The notes under the pieces are model-generated. The model saw only the letters and a list, made by a program, of their open reading frames with translations. It did not search any database and was not told where the DNA came from. Source: Bacteroidota bacterium (lineage in GTDB: Bacteria; Bacteroidota; Bacteroidia; Cytophagales; Cytophagaceae). From it: a stretch of DNA of 64,000 bases. Position numbers and translations under genes: made by a program. The number at the start of each line of letters is the position of its first letter. The first letter of the stretch is position 1. Shown piece after piece: positions 8,410 to 17,914 of this stretch. Location of the stretch: positions 62,001-126,000 of the forward strand of contig JAEYZG010000045.1 in assembly GCA_023428135.1 (NCBI GenBank). Direction: 5' to 3'.

Positions 8410-9696
8410 CTATCGAGAATCTAGTGGTCTTACAAGGACTTTATCGACCCTTTGTCCATCCATATCAAGAACTTCGAAATGCAAGTTTTTCCAATCAATT
8501 GTTTCACCAGAAGAAGGGATTCTCTTAAAAATATATAGTATTAGCCCACCTAAAGTATAAAAGCCTTCCTTTTCAATCTCTTCAGTTTTCTCAACTTCAA
8601 AATATCTGAAAAATTCATCCAGGGAAATTAGTCCATCTACAAGATAAGAGTCATCCTGTCTTTTTATGATCTCCGCCTCCTCTTTTCGGTATACATCACC
8701 TATGACCACATTTACCAGATCATTGGTAGTAATTACTCCCTTTACGGAGCCATATTCGTCTACTGCCACAGCAAAATGAGTATTCCTGGCTTTCATATTT
8801 TCCAATAGTTTAAAAGCCGTCATCTGGACAGGTACGAATAAAGCGTCAATAAGCATGGAGCGAAGGTCTATTTCCTCCTTTTTCAACAAAGAAGAACTAA
8901 AGGTTTTCAGACTTAAAATACCTATGATGTTGTCATATTCATTTTCATAGACCGGAAAATGTGTATGAATGGATTCTGCCATGATTTTTTTATTGACCTC
9001 CAGGTCTTCATTTATATCAAGGGAAACCACATCCGCACGGCTACTCATCAGTGAACCGACGTCTGTATCACCAAGAAAAAACACCCTTTCCACCATTTCT
9101 CTCTCTTCCTTTTCAACTTCACCTATATCAGAAGCCTCCTCCAGCATTGCTTTAATTTCTTCTTCTGTTACAAAATGATCTTCCTGAGGCTTAAGTTGAA
9201 GGATTTTGATGAACAAATCAGTTGATGCGGAAAGCAGCCATATCAATGGTTTGACAATCTTAGCAAGGATTGTCATCGGAATTGCAATAGCTGAAGCAAT
9301 TTTTTCAGGGCTGTTCATGCCTATTCTTTTGGGAAGCAGTTCTCCCAGAATGAGTGTCACGTAAGTAATTCCGAATACAACGATAAGTCCTGCTACTGTC
9401 TCAGAATAATTCCCGAAAACTCCCGAAGCTTCAAAATAATCATCGAGTCTTCTTGATATAGAAGCACCTCCAAAAACTCCTGTCAGGATACCAATCAGCG
9501 TAATTCCTACCTGAACAGTTGAAAGAAATTTCCCCGGATTCTCTGAAAGATCCAAGGCGACTTTAGCGCCTTTATTACCTTTTTCGGATGCAGATTCAAG
9601 TTTAAATTTCTTGGAAGAAACCAGAGCAATTTCAGACATTGAAAAAATACCATTCACTATGATTAAGAGGAGAATGATGATAATTTCTACTACCAT
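8410..9696 (-). CDS. CNNM/CorC-HlyC family membrane protein with CBS pair
   Basis: The 428-residue protein has an N-terminal CNNM membrane domain (residues about 1-190, beginning VVEIIIILLLIIVNGIFSMS and including GELLPKRIG). A pair of CBS domains follows (about 205-330, with HFPVYENEYDNIIGIL and FAVAVDEYGSVKGVITTNDL), then a C-terminal CorC_HlyC domain (about 345-425). The architecture and length are those of the hemolysin C/CorC family, linked to magnesium or other divalent cation export in the inner membrane. Despite the older name, haemolysis is not expected. The gene is monocistronic as far as can be seen. Confidence 0.92.
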   Translation of the reverse strand: MVVEIIIILLLIIVNGIFSMSEIALVSSKKFKLESASEKGNKGAKVALDLSENPGKFLSTVQVGITLIGILTGVFGGASISRRLDDYFEASGVFGNYSETVAGLIVVFGITYVTLILGELLPKRIGMNSPEKIASAIAIPMTILAKIVKPLIWLLSASTDLFIKILQLKPQEDHFVTEEEIKAMLEEASDIGEVEKEEREMVERVFFLGDTDVGSLMSSRADVVSLDINEDLEVNKKIMAESIHTHFPVYENEYDNIIGILSLKTFSSSLLKKEEIDLRSMLIDALFVPVQMTAFKLLENMKARNTHFAVAVDEYGSVKGVITTNDLVNVVIGDVYRKEEAEIIKRQDDSYLVDGLISLDEFFRYFEVEKTEEIEKEGFYTLGGLILYIFKRIPSSGETIDWKNLHFEVLDMDGQRVDKVLVRPLDSR

Positions 9697-9823
9697 TTCT
9701 ATATATTGGATATCAAATGAAGCTTGAAAGATTATAATAAATCAACTAAAAACAAAAAATTATAGTCACTTTAATAACTTCCAAAAACTGCCCCATAAAT
9801 AACAGTTTAAAAAACCACTCTAC

Positions 9824-9850
9824 TTTCAAAAAACTAATATCTTTTTGAAA
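9824..9850 (-). terminator. Possible AT-rich terminator after the DinB gene
   Basis: A 9-base inverted repeat, TTTCAAAAA at 9824-9832 and TTTTTGAAA at 9842-9850, lies just past the stop of the DinB reading at 9857. The stem is very AT-rich, so its strength is doubtful. Confidence 0.35.
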
Positions 9851-9856
9851 ATAAAA

Positions 9857-10369
9857 CTATCCTATTATTTTTTCTTTTATTTTTTGTATTTGTTGAATAT
9901 GCCTGGCAGTATGGTAAATGCAAAAATGAACCCACTCAGTAGGCGTCATCTCTCCAAAGCCTCTATGAACAAAATCTTTACACATTAGGGTGAGATCTTT
10001 ATCGATAACTATTTATTCGGTTATCATTCTTGAGGCTTTGATATCATCAATTAATCGATCTATTGATTTTAAATTTACTGAAGGGGCAACAGGATCCGGA
10101 GCATTAAACTTTTTATCAAAATTTGAAAATATATTTTTGACGACCAACACCTTTTCTTCCGGATTTCTATATGCCGGAACGCATATACCCATTAGTACTT
10201 TATTAATAAACGATTCCAGAACATATATATGCTCAGCAACATCACCAGCCGACCATTGATCAGAATTAGGCTTTAGGTTAAAATCACTTTCTTGAAAGAA
10301 ACTAATTTCCCTGACAAAATCGTCCGTAGATTTATTCAATTCTGCAATCAGCTCAGCTGCGCTTTTCAC
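9857..10369 (-). pseudogene. DinB-like protein interrupted by an in-frame stop
   Basis: A GTG at 10369 opens a reading with the DinB/DUF664 pattern DQWSAGDVAEHIYVLESF (first helix, metal-ligand His). At 10013-10015 it meets TAA after RMITE, giving only 118 residues. In the same frame, directly after the stop, the coding continues IVIDKDLTLMCKDF, then FGEMTPTEWVHFCIYHTARH, then QQIQKIKEKI, and ends at TAG 9857-9859. That tail holds the third helix and HxxRH metal ligands every family member needs. A single base change (for example CAA or GAA to TAA) explains the break. The intact length would be 170 residues. The gene starts 2 bases after the upstream stress-protein gene, so the two were translated together. 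The change may be a real nonsense mutation or a sequence error. Confidence 0.8.
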
Positions 10370-10371
10370 TT

Positions 10372-11205
10372 TTATTTAGATTTATGAAGAATTAGTAAAG
10401 GAACTTCAGTATACATCGTCATCAAACGAGTCAGGTCTCCTTTTCCCAATTTTTCAAGATAATTTTTCTGATGGTTACCCAGTACAATCAAACCTGCATT
10501 GGTTTCATTTGCATAATCCTGAATTGCTCCAAAAACATCTTTTGATTTAACCTCCGCAAAATGCACTTTCAGAGTCCTTCTGATTCTGGTAAATCCCTCA
10601 CTGCTTTCCATTTCCTTTTTGATAACATCTATACCTTTTTCCTCACCCTTTGCAACATACAGAAACGTGAGTTGAGCATCAAGAATTATTGCAAAATTCC
10701 ATAAAGGATATAATACCGTTTCGTCTTCCCATTTAAGGTCTGTGGCATAGACAATTGACTTTGGCAAATTAGGTTTTGCTGTAACCGGAAAAGCTAGTAC
10801 AGGGACTGATGCCTTGCTGGTTACAGATGTAGTGGTCGTTCCGAAAAAAATTTCTTTAAAACCTCCTGCCCCTTTAGTTCCCATCACAATAAGATCTGCT
10901 TTAATTTCTTCTGCAAAATCCAATATTACCTGAGAAGGTTCAATACCGTATGCTGCAGACACATCCACAGACAAGACTTTATGTTCAGCCTGAATTATAT
11001 TCCTTAATTCATTAAGTTTATCTTCCGCTTCTTCCTTTGATTTTTCAAAAACATTATCACTCACTTCAACCTTTTCCCCCCCGGTCAGGGTAAACTTATT
11101 TAAAATAAAAAGCTTGGTTTTAGTTTGAGCTGCTATAGCAGCAGCATAATCTAAAGCTTTAAGTGAGTTTTCCGAAAAATCTACAGGACAAAGTACAACC
11201 TTCAT
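10372..11205 (-). CDS. Universal stress protein, tandem UspA domains
   Basis: The 277-residue protein is two UspA domains in series. The first (1-145) opens MKVVLCPVDFSENSLKALDY and has the ATP-binding loop MGTKGAGGFKEIFFGTTTTS, fitting the G-2x-G-9x-G-[ST] pattern. The second (150-277) begins KSIVYATDLKWEDETVLYPL and has a less canonical loop (LGNHQKNYLEKLGKGDLTRL). Such tandem proteins are cytoplasmic nucleotide-binding stress factors. The gene is followed by the DinB reading with only 2 bases between, an apparent two-gene operon. A second, more diverged paralogue is at 34427-35185. Confidence 0.92.
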   Translation of the reverse strand: MKVVLCPVDFSENSLKALDYAAAIAAQTKTKLFILNKFTLTGGEKVEVSDNVFEKSKEEAEDKLNELRNIIQAEHKVLSVDVSAAYGIEPSQVILDFAEEIKADLIVMGTKGAGGFKEIFFGTTTTSVTSKASVPVLAFPVTAKPNLPKSIVYATDLKWEDETVLYPLWNFAIILDAQLTFLYVAKGEEKGIDVIKKEMESSEGFTRIRRTLKVHFAEVKSKDVFGAIQDYANETNAGLIVLGNHQKNYLEKLGKGDLTRLMTMYTEVPLLILHKSK

Positions 11206-11383
11206 TTAAATAAATAGTTTATTTCTGTTCTTTTAAAATTATATTTTAAACAAAGTAATTAAATTAATATGAAATAAATATACTCCTTCAATAAAATAAA
11301 ATAAAAAATCAATCTATTTAGATAAACCAATCTATTATACTGAAGTTATCTTTTATATATCTATCAGAATTGGTAATTTTTCT

Positions 11384-12607
11384 ATGGAAGCTACACTGAG
11401 GAGTTTGAGAGGACTGGATTGCCTAAGCTTTTTTTTAGCTAATGTGCGTGACGGTTTAGGCCCATATCTTGCCATTTACCTTTTAACTGAAAAAAACTGG
11501 AATGCTGCGGATATAGGACTAATCATGGGCCTTCCTGGATTCATCAGAATATTGGTACAGACTCCCTCAGGCGCATGGATAGATAAAACCCATCATAAAA
11601 GAAAGCTCATCATTTTCTCATCCCTTTTAATCGGAATTGCCTGCTTGATTGATGTATTTTCACCTACTTTTGTGATTATTTGCATATCTCAATGTATCAT
11701 TGGTCTTGCCACTTCTGTATATACACCTACAGTGGCAGCAATTACACTTGGGATGGTAGGTTATGACCGACTGGCTAAACGAATAGGAAGAAATGAATCT
11801 TTTAATCACATCGGAAATGTCCTTAATGCTATTCTTGCAGGTACAATAGGTTATTATATGTTTCTGGAAGGAATATTTTACCTTGTGACGTTAATGGCCG
11901 TAGCAAGCAGCATATCAGTATTGATGATCAAAAGAAGTGATATTGATCACTCACTTGCAAGAGGGGCCAAAGATGAAAGTAATATCCAGCACAAACCTAT
12001 CGCATATACAGAAATTGTGAAAGAAAAAAACATTATCATCCTCCTTGCCACAGTTACTCTTTTCGGATTCTGCAATGGCTCCATGATGACTCTGGTGGGG
12101 CAGAAAATTGCAACGACAGAAAAAGAAAATGCTTATATATTTATGTCCTGCTGTATCATTATCGCTCAGCTGGTAATGATCATTATGGCCAGACTTTCCG
12201 GCAAGCTTTCCGCAAACAGAAAAAGGAAAAGTATTTTTATGGTTTCATTTTTAATACTCCCAATTAGAGCATTACTGGTAACTTTGACAGGAGATCCCGT
12301 TTACTTGACAATAACACAATTATTTGATGGTATAGCAGGTGGAATTTTTGGTGTAATGGTCATCATTATAATTGCTGATCTGACGGAAGGAACGGGTAGA
12401 TTCAATTTTATCCAAGGTGTTGTGACTGCCTGTATTGGTATAGGAACCGGTCTCAGCGCCTATGCCACCGGCCAAATTTCAAATTTATTCGGTTATAATA
12501 ATTGCTTCTTAGTTCTCTCAGTAGTCTCCCTCTTCACACTTATATTTGTGGTTTACTACATGCCTGAAACTAAAGACATCAGGAAATTGTCTGTTGGACT
12601 CAGATAA
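11384..12607 (+). CDS. Major facilitator superfamily transporter
   Basis: The 407-residue protein has about 11-12 membrane segments and the MFS-type loop after the second helix (GAWIDKTHHKRKLI, variant of the GxxxDRxGRR motif). A central cytoplasmic loop at about 190-205 divides two halves. The opening RSLRGLDCLSFFLANVRDGL followed by GPYLAIYL resembles a Bacteroidota and proteobacterial MFS subgroup of unknown substrate. No neighbouring biosynthetic or regulator gene points to a substrate. The gene stands alone, convergent with the large kinase gene downstream. Confidence 0.88.
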   Translation: MEATLRSLRGLDCLSFFLANVRDGLGPYLAIYLLTEKNWNAADIGLIMGLPGFIRILVQTPSGAWIDKTHHKRKLIIFSSLLIGIACLIDVFSPTFVIICISQCIIGLATSVYTPTVAAITLGMVGYDRLAKRIGRNESFNHIGNVLNAILAGTIGYYMFLEGIFYLVTLMAVASSISVLMIKRSDIDHSLARGAKDESNIQHKPIAYTEIVKEKNIIILLATVTLFGFCNGSMMTLVGQKIATTEKENAYIFMSCCIIIAQLVMIIMARLSGKLSANRKRKSIFMVSFLILPIRALLVTLTGDPVYLTITQLFDGIAGGIFGVMVIIIIADLTEGTGRFNFIQGVVTACIGIGTGLSAYATGQISNLFGYNNCFLVLSVVSLFTLIFVVYYMPETKDIRKLSVGLR

Positions 12608-12639
12608 AAAACAATATCGATTAAAAATCTGACAAAGAA

Positions 12640-15600
12640 TTATTGAGTTTTATTCTTAAGGTATACCTTAAAAACAGACCCTTTACCCTTTTTACTTTCT
12701 ACTTCAATTTTACCACCTGCATTGGTTACAATTCTCTTAACTATGTAGAGACCAATACCTGAGCCATCTTTATGCGAATGAAGTTTCTTAAACATGGAAA
12801 ATGCCTTGTCTATTTGTGATATATCAAAGCCTACGCCATTGTCTTCTACCCTTAACAGGACCATATCATTGACACAACTGCTGGAAATTTTAACTTCAGG
12901 AGCTCTTTCCGGAGAAGCAAATTTTATTGCATTACAAATTAGGTTATATAAAATACTTATAAGATTTCTTTCAGAGAAATAAATTACTGAACATTCCGAA
13001 AAATCGGTAAGAATTGTTGTTCCTGTTGTATCTGTCAGGTCCCTGATTATCAAAAGGACTTCGTCCAGAATTTCGGAAAATTCAACTTCAACTACTTCAT
13101 CATCATTACTTTTCTGAGCTCTGGTAATCTCAGTCAGGTCTGTAATCACTTTTTTAAACTTATTAACAGATATGTTCATTCGAAGAAGAATTTCATTCAC
13201 ATCCTTATCAGAACGACAAACCTCGCTCATTTCCTCAAGAAGAATATAAAGCAACCCTTCTATATTTGTAATAGGGACTTTAAGATCATGAGAAGCGGTA
13301 TATATAAAATTATCAAGATCATTATTTATTCTTATGAGCTCTTCATTTTTTTCTGCAAGCGTTTGCGAAAGCATTTTTCCTTCATGGATATCGACAGAAG
13401 TTCCAATCCATTTTATAATTTTCCCTTCATTATTTCTTAAAGGAGAAGCCTTTCCTAGGTTCCATCTATAATCTTGGTTAGCGCCTCTCAATCGATACTG
13501 AGCATTAAATTCCATACCTGTATGCATACTTTCTTTCCACAGCTTTTCAACATGCGGATAATCATCTGGGTGGACCATAGATTTCCATTCCAGAGAATCA
13601 GCCTTCTTGCTTTTGGTATATTCATACCATCTTTTATTATGGTAATCCACAGTACCATCAGGATCAGCAGTCCAGAAAATCTCCGGAACATTCTCTGCAA
13701 GAAACCTGTACTTTTCTTCGCTTATTTTTAAGGCTTCCATGGTAAGCACCTTTTGGGTAACGTTATTCTGAGTTCCCCAACCTCTCAGAAGCTTTCCCTG
13801 CTTGACAACCCCACTTATGTTGCTAAGGTAGTAATTGAGCTTTCCGTTTTTATCTACTTCAGGTGTCTGAATATCTGAAAGTCTGTAACCGGATAAAATA
13901 AAATTTTTTATCATTTCAATTTTATCTGTTTCAGGAAGAATAATAAACTTTGTAAGCCCCACTCCAATCAATTCTTCAGCCGAATCGAATCCATGCATCC
14001 ATGCCATCATATCATTGGCCTCAGCAATATAGGCATGTTTTAAAATAAGGTTGGCTTGTATCTCTGCTGGCAGGAATGTATCTACGTGATCAACACCTCG
14101 AAACTCATATCTGTATATACCTTCAGAACTATTACTGATAAATGATCGGTAACGTTCTTCACTTCCGGAAAGCTCAGCTCCCTGTTCAACCACTTTTGTT
14201 TCAAGTTCCTGATTTGCCAGACTCAGCTCTCTTTGAGTCGACTGCAGCTGGACATACGCATGGAACAACTCTTCATTTTTTTGTCTGAGTTTTTCCTGAT
14301 CCCGTTTATGAGTTGATATATCCATGATAGTTCCGAAAACTTTTATCGCCTTGCCATGATCATCCTTCTCGATCTTAGCTTTATTCAGAATAGTTTTCTG
14401 AGTCTTATCTGCAAGATAAATTCTAAATTCCCCTTCATAATTGTCGCTTTCCTGAAGGGCAATGGACATGTTTATCTCATACTTAATCAGATCTTCATTT
14501 GAAAGTAATTGCTTGAAATCCTCCATTGTAAATATTTTCTTTTCAATTGGAAAACCAAAAATTCTATATGCTTCTTCAGTGTAGACAATTTCATTTTTAA
14601 TCACATTCCATTCATAACTTCCCACACTCGCAATTCTCTGTGCCTCTACCAGCTGAAGTTCCCGATACTTTAAAGCTTCTTCTGCTCTTTTCCTTGAAGT
14701 AATATCCTGCAAAACTCCTACAACCTGAGATACCAGGCCATCCTCATCTCGGGCAAAAGCAGTTTCCCTTGAATATATCCACCTCCAGTTTCCTTTTGCA
14801 TCTTTAACCCTGTATTCTATATCCCTAACTTCAAAACTCCGGGCGTGTACAAAATCCAGAAAATACTTTTGCAAGCGAACCAGATCTCTGGGATATATCA
14901 AGGTACTAAGGAAGTTAATATCTGATGGATTAAATTTATTCTTGCTATATCCAAGAGATTCAAAAAAATTTTTACTGAAAAATTTACTCTGTCTGTTTTT
15001 GATATCGAATATATAAATAACATTAGGAGAAGCGCTGACAACTTTCCCGATAAACTTTTTCTGTTCCTGCAACTCCTGCTCTGCCTTTTTAAAGTTAGTA
15101 AAATCCATAGCATTAATAAGTATCTGCCTGGTTTTGCCATTATCAATCTTAAAAGGGATTGCTCTTGAATAGAACCAACGTACCTTACCATCTTTATCTA
15201 TCATCCTGAACTCAATCTGACTTGCCTCATCTTCCTTAAATGAAGAATACCTCTTAAACCTTGTCATCATTTTTTCAAGGTCATCAGGGTGTATAATTGA
15301 TTTCAGTAAATCTTCAAAAGGTATCGAAGTAACTTTTTCTCTATTTCCAAAGATGCTTGTGGTATTATTGGAATAAACAACAAACCCCGATTCCAGGTCA
15401 TAAATGCTAATGTAGGTGGGTGAGTTATCAAGAATTCTTTTTAACCTTTTGTTATCCTCCTCAATCAGGTCCACTATCTTTTTTCTGGCTTTTCTAAGTC
15501 GGTATTGTACTGAGGATTTGCGGGCAATAAGCAACATAGATATCACATAGGTAAGTACCGCCAGCATTGCAGTACCTAATTCCTTTTCAACCAGCTCAAG

Positions 15601-16374
15601 CTTTTCCCCCTGAATTTTTAACCAACCAAAAATCAATGGTAGTACAAATGCAAGAAACCTCAGTAGTACCACTTCTGCAGGATTTTCTCCTACCAGAATA
15701 GCCATTGACCCCTTCATAGGCCTTATAAATAGTACTGAAATTGAAAAAAACAGAAAACAAAGTCCCGAATAAAAAGACATAGGAACCATATGAAATACGC
15801 CATAAAGATTCTTTACTCCATAGACATATCCATAAAGTGAGAGCAAAGCTATAAGAACAATAAAATAATTGATGTACTGAAAATACTTTACTTTACTGTC
15901 ATTGTAGTCAAGCCGCCATATTGTAATGCCAAGCAGCAAGAAACTCAAGGCAGTATTAGGAGCCATTTCATTATAGGAGGTATTAAAAAGTTCTTTATGA
16001 AAATTCAATTGCTCTTTAAATAAAACCAAATCTAAACCCAGATTAAAGCCGATGAAAAGAGATAGTAATTTTAAAAAACCAATAAAAGAAACAATCAGTA
16101 CTAAAGTCTTAGATACCCTTCTGTTTTTCTGAGGAGCATTGGCATCCCAAACCAGCCATATGGCAATACCTACTAAAATAAAACAAATAGAAGAAAGCGG
16201 GTTCATAACAATAAGCTTACCCGGTGTCAGGCTCACTACAAATTGATAATCTATGAAACGACCAATTAGTATTAAAACAGGTGTAACTGTCCCCAACAGG
16301 CAAAAAACCTTGCCTAACCTTAACAATACAATTGCTGTAAGATCTGTAATGGGGATGGATTTTTTCTCAGCCAT
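12640..16374 (-). CDS. Large membrane sensor histidine kinase with about five PAS domains
   Basis: An in-frame TTG exists at 16389, but the ATG at 16374 (MAEKKSIPIT) is the better start. The protein has about nine N-terminal membrane segments (to residue about 290). It then has PAS domains at about 310-430, 440-560, 575-690, 735-875 and 885-1000, several followed by PAC motifs such as GTIMDISTHKRDQEK and VVGVLQDITSRKRAEEALKY. A coiled coil leads to the HisKA H-box TASHDLKVPITNIEGLL (phospho-His at 1029 from this start). The ATPase domain shows NLICNAIKFA, VEDNGVGFD and GSGIGLYIVKRIV. It looks active and integrates several cytoplasmic signals. No receiver or partner regulator is adjacent. Its kinase core closely resembles the frameshifted kinase at 37520-39150 (shared NFIYTASHDLK and NIEGLL). 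Confidence 0.93.
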   Translation of the reverse strand: MAEKKSIPITDLTAIVLLRLGKVFCLLGTVTPVLILIGRFIDYQFVVSLTPGKLIVMNPLSSICFILVGIAIWLVWDANAPQKNRRVSKTLVLIVSFIGFLKLLSLFIGFNLGLDLVLFKEQLNFHKELFNTSYNEMAPNTALSFLLLGITIWRLDYNDSKVKYFQYINYFIVLIALLSLYGYVYGVKNLYGVFHMVPMSFYSGLCFLFFSISVLFIRPMKGSMAILVGENPAEVVLLRFLAFVLPLIFGWLKIQGEKLELVEKELGTAMLAVLTYVISMLLIARKSSVQYRLRKARKKIVDLIEEDNKRLKRILDNSPTYISIYDLESGFVVYSNNTTSIFGNREKVTSIPFEDLLKSIIHPDDLEKMMTRFKRYSSFKEDEASQIEFRMIDKDGKVRWFYSRAIPFKIDNGKTRQILINAMDFTNFKKAEQELQEQKKFIGKVVSASPNVIYIFDIKNRQSKFFSKNFFESLGYSKNKFNPSDINFLSTLIYPRDLVRLQKYFLDFVHARSFEVRDIEYRVKDAKGNWRWIYSRETAFARDEDGLVSQVVGVLQDITSRKRAEEALKYRELQLVEAQRIASVGSYEWNVIKNEIVYTEEAYRIFGFPIEKKIFTMEDFKQLLSNEDLIKYEINMSIALQESDNYEGEFRIYLADKTQKTILNKAKIEKDDHGKAIKVFGTIMDISTHKRDQEKLRQKNEELFHAYVQLQSTQRELSLANQELETKVVEQGAELSGSEERYRSFISNSSEGIYRYEFRGVDHVDTFLPAEIQANLILKHAYIAEANDMMAWMHGFDSAEELIGVGLTKFIILPETDKIEMIKNFILSGYRLSDIQTPEVDKNGKLNYYLSNISGVVKQGKLLRGWGTQNNVTQKVLTMEALKISEEKYRFLAENVPEIFWTADPDGTVDYHNKRWYEYTKSKKADSLEWKSMVHPDDYPHVEKLWKESMHTGMEFNAQYRLRGANQDYRWNLGKASPLRNNEGKIIKWIGTSVDIHEGKMLSQTLAEKNEELIRINNDLDNFIYTASHDLKVPITNIEGLLYILLEEMSEVCRSDKDVNEILLRMNISVNKFKKVITDLTEITRAQKSNDDEVVEVEFSEILDEVLLIIRDLTDTTGTTILTDFSECSVIYFSERNLISILYNLICNAIKFASPERAPEVKISSSCVNDMVLLRVEDNGVGFDISQIDKAFSMFKKLHSHKDGSGIGLYIVKRIVTNAGGKIEVESKKGKGSVFKVYLKNKTQ

Positions 16375-16601
16375 GACCTTCCTTTCCAACTACTAAACCC
16401 TTATTTTTTTTAATAGTTTGTGAGTGAAAAAGATTTAACATAAAATTATCCATGTATCAACCAGATCACCTTCTTGATTCTTCAATGATGGTATTTTTAG
16501 TCAATCAGGCCATGATTTATTCTCATAATATTTCCCATGAACAATGCAGCATAATAACCTCATAACCAACAACAAATCTTTTTTTTAATGGTAGAATAAT
16601 T

Positions 16602-16609
16602 TATTTTTG
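16602..16609 (+). promoter_or_regulatory. Possible -7 promoter box for the STAS/SEC14-like gene
   Basis: The bases TATTTTTG match the Bacteroidota -7 consensus TAnnTTTG and lie 14 bases before the ATG at 16624. No clear TTG -33 element is present at the expected distance. Confidence 0.3.
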
Positions 16610-16623
16610 ACAATCAAACATCT

Positions 16624-17016
16624 ATGAGAATGAAGACTAGCTTTGTAAATGAAAATGTAGAGATGCGTATCGATAACGGTATAATCTTTATAAATCACCT
16701 GACTGAGAACCTGTCACTGGAAGTTGCTAAAGAAATTGTAAAGCAGAGGCTGAAGCTTTGTTATGAAAAAAAATTTCCACTGGTTCTCGATTTACGCAAA
16801 CTAAAAAGTATAGATAAGGCCAGCAGGGAATACCTTGCTCGTCCTGAGTGTATTGAAAAGCTATGGGCAGGAGCTTTCATAGTTGAAAGCCTTTTTCAGG
16901 AAATTACAGGAACATTATATTTAAATTTGCATAAGCCGCCTATACCAGCAAAACTTTTCAGAAAGGAAAAAGAAGCTATAGAATGGATTCAAAGTCTGTC
17001 ATGCAGGGCCTATTAG
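16624..17016 (+). CDS. STAS/SEC14-like domain protein
   Basis: The 130-residue soluble protein has the pattern IDNGIIFINHLTENLSLEVA, then KFPLVLDLRKLKSIDKASRE, and a final helix RKEKEAIEWIQSL. This matches the small Bacteroidota STAS/SEC14-fold family (DUF7793-like), whose members often sit near multi-PAS sensor kinases, as here (divergent from the kinase at 12640). The role is probably regulatory, but nothing in the sequence names a partner. Its stop overlaps by 4 bases the stop of the convergent small gene 17013-17222. Confidence 0.65.
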   Translation: MRMKTSFVNENVEMRIDNGIIFINHLTENLSLEVAKEIVKQRLKLCYEKKFPLVLDLRKLKSIDKASREYLARPECIEKLWAGAFIVESLFQEITGTLYLNLHKPPIPAKLFRKEKEAIEWIQSLSCRAY

Positions 17017-17222
17017 CTATCAAACTTTTTAATTTCGTTTTCAAGATAATCAACCCTAGCTTTCAAAAAGTCGATGCGGGAAGCTAGCAATAAGGCAAGA
17101 TCTGCAAATGACTCAACATTCTCATATTCCCCAACCTCTACAAAATATTTGCCATCAACTTTAATGATTTCGATTGAGCGACAAACATTAGGGTCATTGA
17201 TTTTTTTCAGGGTAAAATTCAT
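17013..17222 (-). CDS. Small coiled-coil protein
   Basis: The 69-residue protein has a beta-rich first half (SIEIIKVDGKYFVEVGEYEN) and a helical C-terminal half with heptad-like leucines (LALLLASRIDFLKARVDYLE NEIKKF). It has no signal peptide. It lies 14 bases after the HTH gene on the same strand, so the two are probably one operon, and the small protein may be a partner or dimerisation module for the regulator. The family is not recognised. Confidence 0.5.
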   Translation of the reverse strand: MNFTLKKINDPNVCRSIEIIKVDGKYFVEVGEYENVESFADLALLLASRIDFLKARVDYLENEIKKFDS

Positions 17223-17236
17223 AAAGATTTGCTCAA

Positions 17237-17680
17237 TCAGGCGCTTTTAATATTTGAAGATTTGTTCTCAGCCTGAGATCTGTAGAACTCAACCATCTTT
17301 TTCAAATCATCATTTGTACTTGCAGCCATATCAAGAGATCTTTTATAAGCATTAAGTGTCATTTCCTGATAACTGATAAGCACTTTCAGATTTTCAAGTT
17401 CCTTTATCAGTAATTCTGATTGTCCTGAAGTTGCATTATTATATTTTAAAACAGTCTCTTTTAACATATGACCATCTCCAAACAACAACCAGTAAATATT
17501 TAAGTCAGGAAGGGCATTTACTACGCTTATAAATTTATCTACACCGTATTTTTTCCCTTTTACTATATTATAAATCTGAGTTCCTGAAGTATCGCTCATT
17601 CTACCTAACTCATTAACCTTCATTTTTTTATAATCAAGAAACTCTTTAAGCCTTTTGCCAATTTCAACCAGATTATTCAT
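17237..17680 (-). CDS. Helix-turn-helix (XRE/phage-repressor-like) transcriptional regulator
   Basis: An open frame extends to a TTG at 17716, but the ATG at 17680 (MNNLVEIGKRLKEFLD) is the natural start, giving 147 residues. The N-terminal 70 residues form a five-helix HTH: VNELGRMSDTSGTQIYNIVK is the recognition region, and GVDKFISVVNALPDLNIYWL followed by LFGDGHM is the usual closing motif of Bacteroidota XRE regulators. A coiled coil (about 90-140) probably mediates oligomerisation. It forms an operon with 17013-17222. The intergenic DNA upstream (17717-17914) is highly AT-rich and may hold its operator; I could not pick a palindrome. Confidence 0.8.
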   Translation of the reverse strand: MNNLVEIGKRLKEFLDYKKMKVNELGRMSDTSGTQIYNIVKGKKYGVDKFISVVNALPDLNIYWLLFGDGHMLKETVLKYNNATSGQSELLIKELENLKVLISYQEMTLNAYKRSLDMAASTNDDLKKMVEFYRSQAENKSSNIKSA

Positions 17681-17914
17681 GTTAGCCCAAATTTGATACA
17701 AGATAAATTTCAACAATTATAAAATAATTAATTCTATATCAAAATATTCTATTTTTTTTTTGAATATTAATTCTGAATTGAAATCTCAAATAATGTTAAA
17801 AATCTTTCTAAAAAAATCCCATTGTATAAAAGCTAAAATATAATTTAATTGTCTTTCCTTCTATTTAAATTAACAAACCTTTCTGAAGATTTTTTCTCCC
17901 TCAAATTGGAAATA

